64,000 nucleotides of DNA, taken from contig CM077116.1 in the NCBI GenBank assembly GCA_039619475.1, positions 25,431,191 to 25,495,190 on the forward strand, in the 5' to 3' direction. Under the pieces are notes generated by a model. It was given only the letters and a program-made list of their open reading frames with translations. It did not search any database and was not told the origin of the DNA. This DNA comes from Icerya purchasi (taxonomy: Eukaryota > Arthropoda > Insecta > Hemiptera > Monophlebidae). The position numbers and the translations under genes were made by a program. This document shows positions 1-11,424 of this stretch, in pieces. Position 1 is the stretch's first letter. Each line of letters starts with the position of its first letter.

Positions 1-1080
1 CGCTCGGCATTGATCATTAGGGGCCCAAAACGGGAAGTTATTCGATCGAAATATTGAATATTATTTCCGTTCAACGACTGCGAAAACTGGCTTTATTTTT
101 CCGTATCCATCATCGGCACTGATCTAGGAACTGAGGGAAAAAGAATTCGGATCTTTATGCGATAATTATTTGTACGTACTAAACCCTTGTAGATGATATA
201 TGTGCGTGTAACTTTATTTACACAAACTAATTAAATTCAAAATTCGAAAATTCGAAAATTCGAAAATTCAAAAATTCGAAAATTCGAAAATTCGAAATCA
301 AAAAAGTAATCGTGATAGTAATTAGCGATGCCGTACAATTAAAAATCGTTTCAGTTCTAATAGGTACTTTTATATTACGGAAAGTAAACGTAACGAAAAT
401 TCACTCTCAGACGGTTCACGGCAATTAGCACAGTACGTCGAATTATATGATAGCTCACAAGTTGGTCCTTAATGAGTCTCACGTAAATTATGACGTCATT
501 AGACCGCGATTTATGTCAGCGAACATTTCGCGAGCGCTTTAATATGCTCGAAACTATTGCAAGCGACGGAGAACGGCTGATTCACAATATCAGGTGATAA
601 AAAAAAAAAACTGAAATGTGACGTCGTTATTATCGTTTAACTCGGGCAATTTTTAACAGTTTCCGCATGTTCTCTACGGAGAAAATGATTATTGCTTGGA
701 AAGTCATTCACGATTTTACGTTTCTAGTTTCTTCGCATCGTTCTATATCTTGTCGGAGAGGAATTTTAAAACGTTTTCATATCAAAACTAGGTTTATTTA
801 TTCATTTTATAAAGAAATCTATTGTTTACGAAAATCATAAATTATTAAATATAATTAAAAATATAGTAAACACAAATAGATATATAATTGTAATGTACCT
901 ATTTGTAGTAACGTTTTTATTACGAGAAAAACTATATTGAAGTTTATTCGAAGAAACAAATTCGCTCGGAATTTTTTAAAAGAATTTGAATTCACGCGAG
1001 TCTTAAAAATGAGGAATTTATCTAAATTTTTCATCAATCAGTCTTTGGTATATATGTGGATCGATCACACTTTTTCTTCG
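1..1080. other. AT-rich non-coding DNA, no gene seen
   Basis: No coding potential or RNA gene recognised. It contains an 8-bp tandem repeat at 239-296 and short homopolymer runs. If the Robo reading is right, this is part of its first long intron. Confidence 0.5.
239..296. repeat. 8-bp tandem repeat (AAAATTCG)n
   Basis: About seven tandem copies of AAAATTCG, one with a G-to-A change. A local minisatellite with no coding context. Confidence 0.9.
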
Positions 1081-1089
1081 TAGATAGCT

Positions 1090-1150
1090 CATTGCAGATT
1101 TTACTCTTAGCTGATGATCGTTTAGACCCGAAATCGTTATTACGTGTAAG
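1090..1150 (+). mobile_element. Penelope-like terminal fragment with hammerhead-like core
   Basis: TTAG, CTGATGA at 1111-1117 and CCCGAAA at 1127-1133 align by eye with the end of the foldback element at 62.48 kb (TTAGCTGATGATGGG...CCCGAAA). Stem II is poor here, so it looks like a decayed copy. No protein coding remains. Confidence 0.4.
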
Positions 1151-1210
1151 TGTATTATTATATAGAATTTTATGTAGATGAATACATGACCTGTTTTTGG
1201 TAAAAATTTT

Positions 1211-1400
1211 TTGAATATAATATAAATAAATTCTTTTTAATAAGAAACAAAAATAAGTATAAAATAATTTACTTTAATAAATTAAATAAGTATACCTTAC
1301 TTTTAAGGTATACTTATTTAATTTATTAAAGTGAATTATTTCATACTTACAAATATTTTTGTTTGCTATTTATTAAAGAATTTATTTATATTATATTTAT
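1211..1400. repeat. Long hairpin / foldback, arms about 88 bp
   Basis: The left arm (1211-1298) and right arm (1304-about 1400) are reverse complements with a few mismatches and indels. The apex is TATACCTTA ctttt TAAGGTATA. The arms are almost pure AT apart from the apex. It resembles a MITE or a head-to-head retroelement end. No target duplication was identified. Confidence 0.75.
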
Positions 1401-1404
1401 TTAC

Positions 1405-4400
1405 AATTTTTTTCCCATTTCCATAATTACATTTATTCTAATAGTTTATATTAATTGTTTGTATCATTTTCATCGTCGTACCTTCTTTCAATTAAAATTT
1501 ATTTATCTTCTCTACTGAATCTAATTGCGAATGCCGCCGTGTTTATTTTTCAAATACCTTCAGCATCATCCCTGAAATGACTTCAAAATCACCGTGTGGT
1601 TATTAATTGAAATATCGATTTTGCTCTCGTCAACATTACAATTATTTTCGAAAATAGCCCGTTATAAAATCCGTTCGCTATAATTCCAGTTCGGTTTAAT
1701 AATGCGAACAGAGTTCGGTAATTGTTTTACGGACTGCGGAATGACGGAAGCAGGTGACTAGGGGAGGCGGAAGAACGTTTTTCGAAGGGATTTTGCGAAC
1801 GGGCGATGTAGTTTATGCAGGAACGATTCCGATCATTCGTTTTCCCCGATTCTTCTTTAAGATATAAAATAAGATGGAATAAGAAAACGAACAAAAAACC
1901 GAATAGTTATCATTATTTCCCTGGGGCCGCTGCGTGTACCCGGTACAAACGAGCCACGCTACCGCAGCATTGTTGTTCGGTACGTTCGCAGCGAGAAGGG
2001 AGTCCCTTTTTCTCTCTTCTAAAGTTTAACCAACCGTAACTGGCTCCCTCTCCCCGAATGAGACGGTGTACAATTTTACATATTCTAATGGTATAAAAGA
2101 CTGCGAATTGCGGAATAAAAGAAAAATGGAAAACTAGAATTTTTTTTGTATTCATATTCGTGTTCTTGTCAGTGTTCTCTTCACTTATCAGTCAACAACA
2201 AAGAAATCATCAAACCGCTATTCTCCTCAGTGGTGCCAGTTTTCTTTTTTCTTCTTCTTCTTCTTCTTCTTCTTTTATCTTCTGTTTCTTCTTTTTGTTG
2301 CTTCTCGTGAATACAGGCAGAATAGCGTTTACAGACGTACGGTTCGAAATGATTTGAGCTAATGGATACGCGGTCAATTCGGTGCGTACGAATTTTATGA
2401 ATACGGATAATAACGGATACTCTGTATAATTTGCAAAATGCATTAAGCGATTAAGAAAAAAACTCTGAATCCAGTTGAAATGGAGAGATTTTTTTTGCTT
2501 GTCGGAGAAAAGTTAGTTTATATAAAAAAAAACAAAAAAAAAAAAAACGGTCAGTGCTTGAATTTTAATCAGTCTCGGCAGTTTTCTTGTTTTTTTTAAA
2601 TTTTCATAAATGGGATTCTAAAGCGCAATGGATCGTCAATTGGTGTTGCACTGTTATTTGATGAGAGCTTGTTAAAGAAATTTAAGTTACCACTCGCTGC
2701 TGAGCTGTCTGGCAATAGATAAAGAATATTAGAGATTATGCTTAAAACACACACGCAATAGAAGCCAAAAATATTTTTTATGTAACACTAGTTTAAGTTC
2801 GCTCGTGTCTTTGAATAATTACAAATGGCATCCTCTTATCTATGAAATCAAATACAGATATGTCAACATTTGTCAATAAAAATTCAGAGGTAAGTTGTTG
2901 CGCTGTGTACACTTGGTCATTACATGAATGAGGATATGCTTCGGATGGATTGCTTCGTCAGATCAAGGAACAATGCGGATTAATTTTATAAGTTAGCAGA
3001 TCTAGACAAAAAAAAAAAAAAAAACACATTACCGTACGGTGCAGTCGGAGCTTCCCCTTTGCTGTTATTCTAGAATCTTTCCCTAGGCAGCTCAAATACA
3101 CATGGTTTGATTATTTGTCGATTGAGTATGGGTAATTCTCGAGCAAAGTTTGAATTTTTCGGGCCAGAATTACGGAGTGCAGTGCAATGAAATAGCAACT
3201 GCAATAAATAAGAAGACGACCGAAGTGCGTTTTATGAACAATTGATATCTCTTACGATCTTCCCTCCTTACACTATACTCTAAATCTTCTGCGTGACGAT
3301 GACACATTTTATCTAATAACATAAATTCTTTTTTCCTTCAATAAGACACCGTCCTAAATCACCCTTGGCGATATTCAGGTTTTGCCAGCTTTTGTTGTTT
3401 GGACCTCCAATGCATCTTCGGTCTCGCTAGTTTTCTTTATCTATCGATTCTGTACAAACATCCGTCAGTTACATTTTCGACCGTGTTTGATACATTTATT
3501 GTACTACTATAGTTTCGAATATTTCGTTTCCCTCCTTGCTTCGTATCATTTTCATCAACTTGGTAGAGTGACCAATTGGTTTACCGCCGGCCCAGATAAA
3601 AAAAACTTGCTCTCTTGTAGGACTCTCTCTTGGTGCGTGGTATGCATATTACATTGTGCATACTGTAAATAAATCAAATAGGTAAAAAAAGAAAAAAAAA
3701 AAAGTACAAAATTTAACACGGTGAGAGAAAAAATGCGAGCGTGTGTGAGGTCCTGCTGTTGATTTTGGGGGTGAACTAATCGAGGACCATTTTAAGAAGA
3801 AGTGTCAACTTTGGTGGTCAGGGGTGGATGAAAAAGATTCGGTGGAGATTTTTTTGAGCCGCTCATTGTCAGTTGCTGTTTACTTTTCTTCGGAGTAATT
3901 GCCCTTTTTAGTATTTTCTAATTGTGGTTGAAATCGCGTATAAAATTATACTCTGATAGTCATGTTAATCAGTTCGGTAAAAAAAAAAAATACGAAAGCA
4001 TGAAGGGCCGATTTAGTAATCATTATGAAAAATTCTCGGTAATAACCTCTACACAAGATTTAAGGATCCGGTTGTTTGTCCATCGCAACCCCGATTACCC
4101 AAAAAACCGCGGACCACTTATCACCGCTGGCAACGGTAACACGTACAATTTTATAATATCGATGTACTATTCCGTATTCGTAGTCTTTTCAACAGTCGGT
4201 CGATTAAGCTGATGCAGAAAATTTAATAATATTGAAAAAAAAAAAAAGGCATCTATTTTTCTTAAATAAAATAGGAATAAATAGTATATAAATTCATTTG
4301 TCCGCGAGAACTACGAGACCGCATCTCTGAGGACGACATCAACCGACCAATACGGTTCTAACATATACATTGAAATAATTAGCAATCGCATGTTTTGTTT

Positions 4401-5195
4401 AGAAAAACGAGTACAATACTCAGCCGCAAGTTAATACACATATACGTTGTATTGCGGACTTGAAACAATTTTACATCATCGCATTTGTTTCGAGACCTTG
4501 ATTATTATTTAGTTTCATTGTTTCCCATTTATTTGTTTTGCATGTCTTTAAATAGAAAATCGATCCCTTAAGTATATTTTAATTCGCAGTCGCCTTTAGT
4601 CTCTACGGGGCAGCAAATGAAGAAAGAAAAAAGGTAAAGTAAAAAACATACCCGCCTGAATTATTACCTTATAACATGCACATTATTATACAATTACATT
4701 AGCGTGTGTGGATGAGTTGACACTATTTGAAAAAAAGGTAACAAGTTTAATTGTTACAAATTATTTCGTAGACATTAATAAAACTAATATACCTTTTCGT
4801 ACCTTCTCTACAGAAATACATTGTGACATGGATTTCGCAGAATGCGCAAGTGTGCTATGAGTGCGTGTTTACTTTTGTGCTGAAACTGTTTATGACAAAC
4901 TGAAACATTTACCGTAGTCTAAATATAAACAGGGCTAACACTTTCGCGTGATGTACGAATTATTGCAAAATAAAAGTACGCTATTTTATACGGATATTAG
5001 TTTCATTTTCATTTAATGAGTATTTATGCTCGTCAGATAATTTGAATTACATTTAGAAAAAAATTGAACTGTTTTGAACTGATTCTGATTGTAATTAGCT
5101 GAAAAATTTGAAAATTTTACAATATGTTTTTGAGGTTAAAGAATCACCGCCGCCGCCGCCTCTTCCAGAAAAAAAAAGAAAGAAATAAAAGACAG
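1405..5195. other. AT-rich non-coding stretch, no gene seen
   Basis: Only short open frames without recognisable domains. It holds a (TTC)n run near 2250-2275 and several poly-A tracts (2525-2545, 3008-3024). No terminal repeats or transposase relic recognised. Confidence 0.5.
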
Positions 5196-5199
5196 TTTT

Positions 5200-5392
5200 T
5201 ATACAAATTATTCCTCAAACAATTTACGATAGATTTAGAAAAAATTAATCTTTTAACGTTTCCGAAAGCTTTCAATTATCCGTCATCAGAAGAGTCAGTT
5301 TGTTTCTGATGATGGTAAGTGTAAGCTTTCCGAAACGTTAAAAGATTAATTTTTTTAAACATGGTGTTTGTCGTTAATTGTTTCGCCTAATT
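5200..5392. mobile_element. Decayed Penelope-like foldback with hammerhead-like core
   Basis: Arms 5237-5290 and 5303-5358 are inverted copies with scattered mismatches, and weaker similarity extends to about 5200 and 5392. The right arm carries TTT, CTGATGA (5306-5312), a 6-bp stem GGTAAG/CTTTCC, GAA, palindromic ACGT and AAA, in hammerhead order. The organisation matches the better preserved foldbacks at 33.6 and 62.2 kb. Confidence 0.5.
5303..5342 (+). ncRNA. Hammerhead-ribozyme-like core
   Basis: TTT (stem I), CTGATGA 5306-5312, unpaired T, stem II GGTAAG/CTTTCC (one U-U mismatch) with loop TGTAAG, GAA 5332-5334, palindromic stem III ACGT, T, AAA pairing with TTT. Same layout as 62483-62519, although primary sequence outside the core differs. 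Confidence 0.45.
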
Positions 5393-5394
5393 AT

Positions 5395-7690
5395 ATCCAT
5401 CATTTTGTCAAGTTTCAGCAAATGACACTATTTACTTCTTTTTTCATTTCGTTTTATGTGTATCTAAATTTTGAGCATATTTAGTTTGGAGATTTTTCAG
5501 TAATTTAAGAGAATAGGAAAAATACTGATTGTAAAAGTTAATTATGAAATATGTCAACCGACGATGTTCACTATAGGATAGTGTCTTTTTTTTATGAGCT
5601 TTTTTTTTCTTTTTTGTTTTGAATAAAAAAAAAAAAAAAAAAGGTTCTTTTCGACAGCGTGCGTAAATAGAACTTTATGACTCGCTAACGCTAGGAGAAA
5701 TAATGTAACTTCCTGCGTACTGGTAAATTTTGAGCCAATTTTAGTAATTTAAGAAAACAAATTTAAAAAAGAAAACGAAATGGTACGTACCCGTCTAGTA
5801 AAAACTATCGAGTATTAATCTCAATACAACCCACAGCCAAATACTGAAAAACAACCAAAAAATGTGCATATATGTACCGATATTATTATGCATTTTTCGA
5901 CTAGGTTTTTATTTCATTCCGTATTGTCTAAAATATGACCCTGTAGCGCTAATTAAGTAATTAAAATCGACAGAAATAAAAATTAAAATGATGTAAATAA
6001 AAGATTCACGTAGTCCATAGATGGCCAAATTCGAAGAGAATAAGTAAATAAAATTCGTTAATGAGGTATAATGTATCAGTTAGATTCGTCGTTCAAACCG
6101 ATAGCGGCCAGCTACCAGCGACACGTACACCGTTATAAAAGTAGTTCGCCGATAGAGACACAGTATTTTTGTTGAAAAAGTACTGTCACCTTTAGAGTCA
6201 GTTATAGAGTTAGTCTTCGGTTATAAGTTGACATCGATATTTAAGAAAATCTCTGAAATAGGGTGTAGCCGGTTTTACGCTAAAAGATTCTCAATTTTTC
6301 GTGTTATTCGTGTAAATTTGACGACGGCTGGCTAAAAACATATCATTACCGAAATAAATCAAAAAATTCCTTCGCATTACGGTTAAACTGTCATTCTTGC
6401 GCCCGGAGAGTGGATAAAATTAAAAAACGCAAAGTCCAGTTGGAGATGCAAACAACCGCGAAAGGGAGCTGTTTTTTATTGTGACGAATTAACAAACAAA
6501 ACTGGTGTAAATAAATATTCTGGGCTGGAATAAATACGAGCTAAAACGAGGCTATACGAAGTATAAGGGCTGTGAATTGGGTTAATTTCCAAGATTTAAC
6601 AATATCGGAGGGGTACAACGAACGAGTACTTTAAAAGCGTAAAAGTCCGCAATAACAACTTCATTTTTATAAGAGCGATCACCGATATAGAGCAGTTTCT
6701 CGGGGGGGGGGGGGCAAAGTTAAGAAACCGCATAAAGAATGAGGAAAAAATCGGAACCATGTGGAGGAATTATTATGAAAAAAAAAAAAAGAAAAGAGGG
6801 AAGGAATTACAGTTTATTTACGACGAACTAGCACGAACGGAAGGCAAATTGCCTCCACTTTAACTAACTTATTGCGACGGTTAAATAGCAATGATAACGA
6901 ATTTAATACTTAATAAACACAACCGATCTAAAAAGTAAAAAAATGAAAAATAATATTAATAATTATAATTAGATTGGTGGCGACTGGAATGCTCGATTCC
7001 CCTTTTCCGTAAACCATAGCGTCAACAGCACTGTTCCAGAAAATCTTATCTTCCCGTTCGTTATATATATACATATATATATGTAGTTCTTCTAAGTGAT
7101 TTCTATCTATTACAAAAACCCTTCTTGCATCAGTAGTTCCCTTGATGTTACATTTTCATCCACCTCGACTGGTTCTAACTGCGCAACTGATCGACTCTTT
7201 CAAGTTACGACCATATTCTTATTCTAATTACTTCTCAGAATTTTCCTTCTCCATCTTATTTAAAACCATTATCCCCGGTGGAATTTATCCGAAACAAATT
7301 CCGTGGGCTCTTTTCCATTTCTTAGTTGATTCTGCGCATCCACAATATCCCTTTGCATGTTTCCGAAGTGGTAGATCTCTATACAACTTATTACTAAATT
7401 ATAATATTAACCTCACTTTCTGATATTTAATCGTTTCGTAGAAGAACAGTCACATCTCTCTGATAGAATAAAGAATGTAACTTTACATTCATAGTCGCGC
7501 TATCGTTAGAATATTTCATTCTAACGAGAACTTTCTGGCTTACAAACGGACTAATGCAAGAGAGGTAGATACGTATTGACGCTATCCAAAGACTTGAAAA
7601 AAACGCTCTTTCCATTCAGGCCCTCGCTATATTTTTAAAATAGCCGAGACATTTAAATTCTGAACGTCCTTCTATCTATAACATTTCTGT
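5395..7690. other. AT-rich non-coding stretch, no gene seen
   Basis: No recognisable coding region. It contains a poly-A tract (5624-5642), a G run of about a dozen bases near 6702-6714 and a short TA-rich stretch at 7064-7082. Confidence 0.45.
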
Positions 7691-7699
7691 GGAGCAGCC

Positions 7700-8121
7700 A
7701 CCGCTCTCTTTTATCGATGCCGTCGCTTTTTACGTACCAAACGTTGACAAATAATTGTGTCCGTTTCCAAAAGACTCTGCTTATCCTTATTTCCGCCTTC
7801 AATATCAACGAATTAAAATCCGTTCTCGAAAAATCATCCAGTCTCACTCCAGGTTTTCATAGTGTGTACCCTTCCTTATCCTCAAAAATCTATTTGACTA
7901 AATCTCTCTAAACTCTTCTTAATATATTTAACTGCTTTCTTTCTAAAGATGTTACACCTACTGTCCCTAACAAAAACTCCTCTCTACATCCTGTTTCCCC
8001 CGGGTACGCTTAATAAGCGCCTTGTTTGCTGACTGGAGCGCAATAACGTATTTTCTCCAAATATGTTAGGCTTCCGCCCTGGTTCAAAGACGGTTGACTA
8101 TGCCAGTCTTCTTTTTGCCTC

Positions 8122-8123
<2 letters not shown>
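7700..8123 (+). mobile_element. I-group LINE fragment (family 2), RT domain relic
   Basis: In shifting frames the segment reads NINELKSVLEKSSSLTPGF, then PNMLGFRPGS and VDYASLLFAS. These correspond to the region before and at RT block 2 (GFRPGCGPPDCISAFLAD in the copy at 22.4 kb). Stops and frameshifts make it dead. It ends abruptly at a (TA)n tract. Confidence 0.6.

Positions 8124-8163
<40 letters not shown>
8124..8163. repeat. (TA)n microsatellite
   Basis: Uninterrupted TA dinucleotides, about 20 copies, abutting the truncated LINE fragment. Confidence 0.95.
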
Positions 8164-8164
<1 letters not shown>

Positions 8165-8167
<3 letters not shown>

Positions 8168-10997
8168 ATACCAATTTGTTAGATTGAACGACGCAGTAAC
8201 GTTTTATTTGCACGTTCTGCTAGCGAATTTAAAACTATTTGTCGAAAAATCAGTTGAACCGGGGATATTGTTGACTTTAGATTTAACTATTTTACAATTT
8301 GTAGTAGCTTAAAGGTTTAACAAATTATGGATTTGCATACACACGGCGGCTGGTGGCAGTTATTAACATTGGTATATGTTTTAAAGGTATTTAATTTCTC
8401 CTCGATCTAATAATCTTAACGCATTACGGCAAGAGTCGTGTTTTTCCCCTTTCGAGTGCCGTCATCAAAAACGAGTGTAAAACCTTCAGCGCGGTATCTT
8501 TCTAACTCAATTGAAAAACAGATTAACAATCTAAGCGCGGCTCCTCAATGGCAGAATTGTACGGAATTGTACGTGAAATCTCCGTTCAACTCCATTTTTG
8601 GAGTTCTCATTGAGCCGTTATATTAGCTATTGTGCTTTTTGAAAAGAACATGTCTAGTTACCGGTTCTTTTCTATTTCATAAACTGACGGAGCAACATCG
8701 TGACTTTGCCATTTCTTCTCTTTTTTTTGGAGGGGAGGGGGATTCTAAAAGCGCCTTCCACCTCCACCCGCAAGTCCAGTTGCGAATTTCTTTGAAAAAC
8801 TAATTAGCCCCAATTCGGAGTTCAGGGTTTACTTTGTTCGGCGGCCAGTGAGGCAACGCGGCGGCAACGAATTGAATTGACAAGCAGACCTATTCCGTCA
8901 GCACTTTACGCTATGAATCCAATATGGAATCGGCGCTCTGGCAGATGTATAAAAAATCTTCGGTGTACACACCGGCCCGGCTAGTGTTCTCTGAATAAGT
9001 AGTCACGCCACTGCGAGCGATTTCAACGAAACAAATTACCGTTCATTAGCCGCGTGTTCGCATTAGGATGCAGAGAATGCGATAGCAGCGTCCGCACTCG
9101 TATGGCCGCGTCCATGGATAGGCGAACGCATTTTATACCAGCGAGTATTATTATTAAACGCGCAAGCAGAAGTATGTATAACATTCGCTAAATCTGCTAC
9201 GAACTGATTTTACCAGCCTACGGAGCTCGCAAGCTTTTCCGGTAAATTGCAAACTTTATCACCGACAGAGCGAATCTCGTGGTAGCAGCGCATTCCCGTT
9301 ATTTATTATACACGGATGCGCGGTAACGATAAGATATAGCGCTTTTGTATAATTGACATCGTTAATAACCGCAGCGTTCCGCCACTGAACCGTTATCATT
9401 GTATTTCGATACTTCCTGATGGGGCAAATATTTCATTCTACACGCTGACACGGAAGCCCAAAAATAAAAGATAAAATAGGAAAAAGTTACTAACCTATCC
9501 GGCGTCGCATTTGAGGAAGAAAATTTTGCAACCTGATAACAGCAGCGTTAGCCGATGGAGTTTCGAAATTTCGCCATGACGGTTGCCGAATGATTCTGAC
9601 CGACTCGGCAAAGCTACGTACCGGCAACTCATTTTTTCTCTCACATATCACCTACTATTATTCGACTATGAAAATTTTCGTTTATTTCTTCGTCCGCCCC
9701 GCGTCGCCTATATTAATGAGCGCATCGCTTACAGCTTCGCTGCGAGCGCCATCATAGCCAGCAACCCCCCGGTTCTCATGTAGCCGAATGCTCACTCTCC
9801 TGCCGCCACCGCATTCCTCTAATTCCATTTAATATTTCACCTTATTTTTCTAATTTACTTTTATTTTTCAAGTGATATACACGTAGTATATGTATGTAAT
9901 GTACATATTACAGTTCATATTTTTTACGTTACCCGCGCCGTATATTTTTTACATAGTGTTATGTTTTGCAAAAGAATTCGGTTAATCGTTAAAATAGCGA
10001 AAGATTATATAAGTCGAAAACAGTTTCTTCAAAAATTCTAGTATTTCCTTAAATGACTGTGTAGAAAGGGAATATACTACTTTTATTTATGTGAAAATGA
10101 TAATTTTGAATTGTTCTATATCAATTGTGAACGATGCTCTTTATGAACGTCACCGGGAGTCTACCATTACATCGATTATTAAATATTTACACACAATCGG
10201 CTGATGCACTTAATGCATAGTTCTTTCTTCCGTATTTGAGAACGAAACTTATGCATTCTTCGTATTTACATCGACTGCGTCCGTTAATAGAAATACTTCT
10301 TTGTACTGCAACTTAACGGCTTATAACTGTTATAAAAAAAACTTTATTTTTTACCTACAGCGTTTATTAACTTGGTAAACTTCTTGAAAGCGAGTAATTT
10401 GCGTAAATTATTGATTAAGTACGAGGACAAAAATATTGCTAATCACAGATCATTAATCCGTCTATGAAGAATTTTACGATTCATCGGTTACTTTATCCTA
10501 AAAGTAAAAACAAAAAGAAAACACACTTCAAACCGACCAGCGCGTTAAATAAGACCACTTCCGAATAAGAAGGCATAATGGAAACGTTACAGATTCGTTT
10601 TAATCTAAGAATGATCTTTTAAGCCACACCGAAGCACGAACTCAATAAAATATTGGACGTCCGTAGTTGGAATTTTTTGTTCGGGCCGATCACATATCGG
10701 CCATTCAAATCTTACGCATGGCACTATATCTTTCAACGTCGTCTTTTCGTTCCTACGATGCATACAGCGTTCCTACCGCCGCGTCTCTGGATTTCTATCA
10801 GATATTTCCAGGATAATCCCCCTCCATCCCCGGTGATGTATGTCTTAATTTTTCTCTACGTTACTTCGCTTTAATTTAACAGTCCAAAAACTAGGCTACA
10901 TTTATGAATTATGAATAAAATAATATTTGCGCTTGGTGTATTTTTAACAATGTAAATAAATAAGTAATTAATCTCATTTTGCCCGACCTATGAAAAA

Positions 10998-11000
<3 letters not shown>
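8165..11000. other. Non-coding stretch with a more GC-rich middle
   Basis: No gene recognised. From about 8740 to 9800 the DNA is clearly richer in G+C and CpG than its surroundings. This could mark a regulatory element or older unique sequence, but no specific motif supports a promoter call. Confidence 0.4.

Positions 11001-11001
<1 letters not shown>

Positions 11002-11065
<64 letters not shown>
11002..11065. repeat. (TA)n microsatellite
   Basis: About 30 TA units with one GT interruption near the right end. Confidence 0.95.
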
Positions 11066-11303
11066 TGTTTATTTCTAACGTATCGTTTGTTTATTGAATT
11101 TAACGTTATTACATTTGCTGTAATCATGAAGCTATCGTCTTCAAAACGCGTCAACGTTAATGTTTAAATATATTTAATTTTATAAATTTACAATAATAAT
11201 TTGAAATAATGTGTACAACATACTTTAATAATTTATAAATATAATAAATACCATAATAACAACCGAAAAAAGTATAAATTAAAATAGATGCTTTATTTAA
11301 TTT

Positions 11304-11315
11304 ATATTTAAGTTT
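11304..11315. repeat. Target-site duplication, left copy (12 bp)
   Basis: ATATTTAAGTTT, identical to 15727-15738 and abutting the A-tail of the LINE. Confidence 0.85.
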
Positions 11316-11424
11316 GTTTTTTTTTTGTTTTTTTTTGGGGCGTCGAAAATTCAACCCATCGACAATGTAATATAATTAATTAACTAATTAACGCTATACA
11401 TTAATATTACATTGTACTATATAA

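Noticed and set aside
8094..8312. Repeated Tyr-Ile open frames
   Set aside because: Translation of the (TA)n microsatellite.
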